A DNA stretch of 64,000 nucleotides from Eucalyptus grandis. Its lineage: Eukaryota > Streptophyta > Magnoliopsida > Myrtales > Myrtaceae. Shown piece by piece: positions 62,743 through 64,000 of this stretch; the first letter of the stretch is position 1; each line of letters opens with the position of its first letter. The stretch covers positions 51,318,112-51,382,111 of the forward strand of contig NC_052613.1 in assembly GCF_016545825.1 (NCBI RefSeq), written 5' to 3'. A program made the translations under genes and the position numbers. Under the pieces are notes generated by a model, which was not told where the DNA came from, ran no database searches, and saw nothing but the letters and a program-made list of their open reading frames with translations.

Positions 62743-63621
62743 TAAGTCCTCACGATTTTGTTCCTCTCGAGGCAGCCTATACTACCGTAAGAAAATGCAT
62801 ATGTACAATTGAGGGGCCCAAGCGCCTTTATAAACTACCCACGACTCTCTCCCTAGGTGATGTGGGACAAGAGATGGACCCTATCCTTGCACGTCCGGGG
62901 ACCGAGGCACGGACGCACCACCATCCCTCCTCCCCGCGCACCGCCGCTCGAGCTGTCACACATACGATGACTGGCGCAACGAGCGTCGATGGGCTATGGA
63001 GTTGCAGATGTTGCTGATGCAGAGGCGATCAACGACTCGAGATCTACAGGTCGCGAGTTGGTCGTAGTGGTGGCAGATGCGGGTGAAACGAAGTAGCGCC
63101 AGCACTCAGAGCTTGCAGGCGAGCGGCGGTGCCACGCGGTGGCTGGTTGCAGGCGGAGGTGTGGCGAATAGAGGCCGAGAGGGCACGAGGCTACCCACGG
63201 AGAAGACGATTATAGCTTTTCCCTTCTTTTTTTTTCTTTCCTCTTTTTCTGTGCTCTCACATCTCTCTTTCACGTCACTCTCTCTGCTTTCACTTTTTTG
63301 ACTTTTCTCTTCTTCTTTTTTCAATCCAGAGAAGCTCCCCTCACGTCTCCTCACTTTTCTTCTTTATTTTCACTTTTGCATTCTTTTTTCCTTCGATGAA
63401 GACGAAAAAGAAACCCCCCTTGTTTCGAAGCCTCGCATCCTTTATTTATAGAGGAAAACTTAAAGTTGTTTTTGCAAGTGAGATATTCACTCAACTACTT
63501 AACAAACAAACAAAAAATGGCTCCAAAATCACACAATTAATTTTTTTTGAATTTTGAAATGAGGATATATTTTCAGCAACAAAGATTTTCAAAACCAAAT
63601 ATTTTATTTTATTTATTACCA

Positions 63622-64000
63622 ATCACGAGACCCGCTTCAGATCAACAATTGCATTGACCGCGATCACGGGTGGATCGATAGCAAAGATATAAATTCGTAT
63701 AAAAATCTATTATATAACAAAATAAGTTATTACTAGCGACTTGATGGAAGGCTTTTGGCGGGCGCCACCACTTCCGGCCGTCCTCGCGCAGCGCATTGCG
63801 TAACGAGGTTATCTTATGCGGATGGCCCACGCATGGGAAAGAGCAAAAAACAAACAAGCAACGAGCAGGCACCTGCCGGATGGACACGTGGCGGTTGTGG
63901 ATAGGGGAGCTTTTGGAACGTGGGCCCGGGGGTGGGGGTGAGGACTTTAGTAATCATCACGCGATGTGGAAAACGATTTGCAATAATAAATGGACCGACC
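63622..64000. other. Flanking DNA right of the retrotransposon, no gene seen
   Basis: GC-richer sequence with no recognised coding frame. A G-box/ABRE-type ACACGTGGC lies at 63884-63892, so this may be the promoter of a gene beyond the window. That is only a suggestion. Confidence 0.4.

Larger units (their letters stand above)
60359..62960 (-). mobile_element. Tandem array of TRIM-like miniature LTR retrotransposons
   Basis: Six LTR-like units, each opening TGTAAC on the plus strand (minus strand: ends GTTACA): 60359-60767, 60839-61065, 61160-61335 (diverged), 61363-61739, 61854-62065, 62093-62960. The better ends read TGTGAC on the minus strand, so each LTR is bounded TG...CA. They share TTATAAGGC-type TATA words, GTCCCACATCG and the TGAGGACTTAGTGTCC region. 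Between them are spacers of 28 to 116 bp carrying TGGTATCAGAGC (initiator-Met tRNA primer site) or one-base variants. There is no coding sequence. Some LTRs have an extra ~150-bp block (60460-60600, 61470-61610) that others lack. The whole array lies inside the Tat 5' LTR between its GCACGTAT and GATGACTGGCGC. A clear target duplication is not visible. Confidence 0.85.
41024..63621 (-). mobile_element. Ty3/gypsy LTR retrotransposon of the Tat type, decayed, with nested insertions
   Basis: On the minus strand the order is 5' LTR (right), PBS, ORF1, gag, protease, linker, reverse transcriptase, RNase H, second RNase H, integrase, 3' LTR (left). Integrase after RT marks Ty3/gypsy. The extra RNase H after the usual one, the additional ORF before gag and the primer site TGGCGACTCACGGGGAC point to the Tat (Ogre/Retand) lineage. 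The LTRs share about 2 kb. Each is cut at its outer end: the left LTR lacks the last ~0.5 kb seen at 58456-58980, and the right LTR stops at GGTAATAAATAAAA without the TGACACC start. No target duplication is therefore detectable. Most ORFs have stops or frameshifts. Three later elements lie inside, one with a fourth nested in it. Confidence 0.88.
58456..63621 (-). repeat. 5' LTR of the Tat element, carrying the TRIM array
   Basis: 58980-60358 and 62961-63621 match the 3' LTR. 58456-58980 is the LTR 3' portion missing from the left copy. The net LTR length without the inserted array is about 2.56 kb. On the minus strand it should start TGACACC but breaks off at 63621, where the sequence turns into unrelated flank. 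The GC-rich part differs from the other LTR mostly by C/T and G/A changes. Confidence 0.82.

Overview
The window is nuclear DNA from a flowering plant. It has spliced genes with GT-AG introns, chloroplast-targeting N-termini, AT-rich intergenic DNA, and a 22.6-kb block of nested LTR retrotransposons. The gene set (IAA-amino acid hydrolase, EMB2004-like LRR protein, snakin/GASA, RH22 helicase, PADRE/DUF4228 protein) is typical of a dicot. Species cannot be read from the sequence; a woody eudicot is only a guess.

Left part (1-31,700), gene-rich. Plus strand: an ILR1-like IAA-amino acid amidohydrolase (2067-4705, 5 exons, 456 aa) that would release free auxin from conjugates. Minus strand: a small arabinogalactan-peptide-like secreted protein (5253-5492). 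Plus: an 18-exon, 613-aa plastid RNI-type leucine-rich-repeat protein resembling EMB2004 (6850-14805), with a hAT-type element in one intron. Plus: a snakin/GASA cysteine-rich peptide (17081-18236). Minus: a chloroplast DEAD-box helicase of the RH22 type (20628-24058) with a 43-residue tandem duplication in its acidic insert. Plus: two broken genes, a coiled-coil protein spread over three frames (25606-26099) and a PRIN2-like plastid protein (27582-30313). Minus: a PADRE/DUF4228 protein (30527-31641). Three of the recognised products (EMB2004, RH22, PRIN2-like) act in plastids. As far as I remember the Arabidopsis map, their order combines two homoeologous chromosome 1 segments.

Middle (31,700-41,000). 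I see no convincing gene. It holds a tandem segmental duplication of about 0.8 kb whose two copies carry the same Mutator-like MITE, a further MITE (38701-38994), and a 42-bp tandem repeat within an unrecognised ORF.

Right part (41,024-63,621). One large Ty3/gypsy element of the Tat type lies on the minus strand: 5' LTR on the right, tRNA primer-binding site at 58436-58452, an extra ORF1 (plant-mobile-domain-like), gag, protease, RT, RNase H, a second RNase H, an intact integrase ORF, then the 3' LTR. It is decayed by stops and frameshifts and truncated at both outer ends. Later insertions sit inside it: a 3.6-kb solo-LTR-like element in the gag-protease junction (50598-54237), a tRNA-derived SINE with target-site duplication at the 3' LTR edge (43090-43283), and, in the 5' LTR, a tandem array of about six TRIM-like LTRs joined by internal domains of 28-116 bp, some carrying PBS and polypurine tract (60359-62960). 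One TRIM LTR is itself interrupted by a Harbinger-type MITE (62144-62742). The last 380 bases carry a G-box but no gene.
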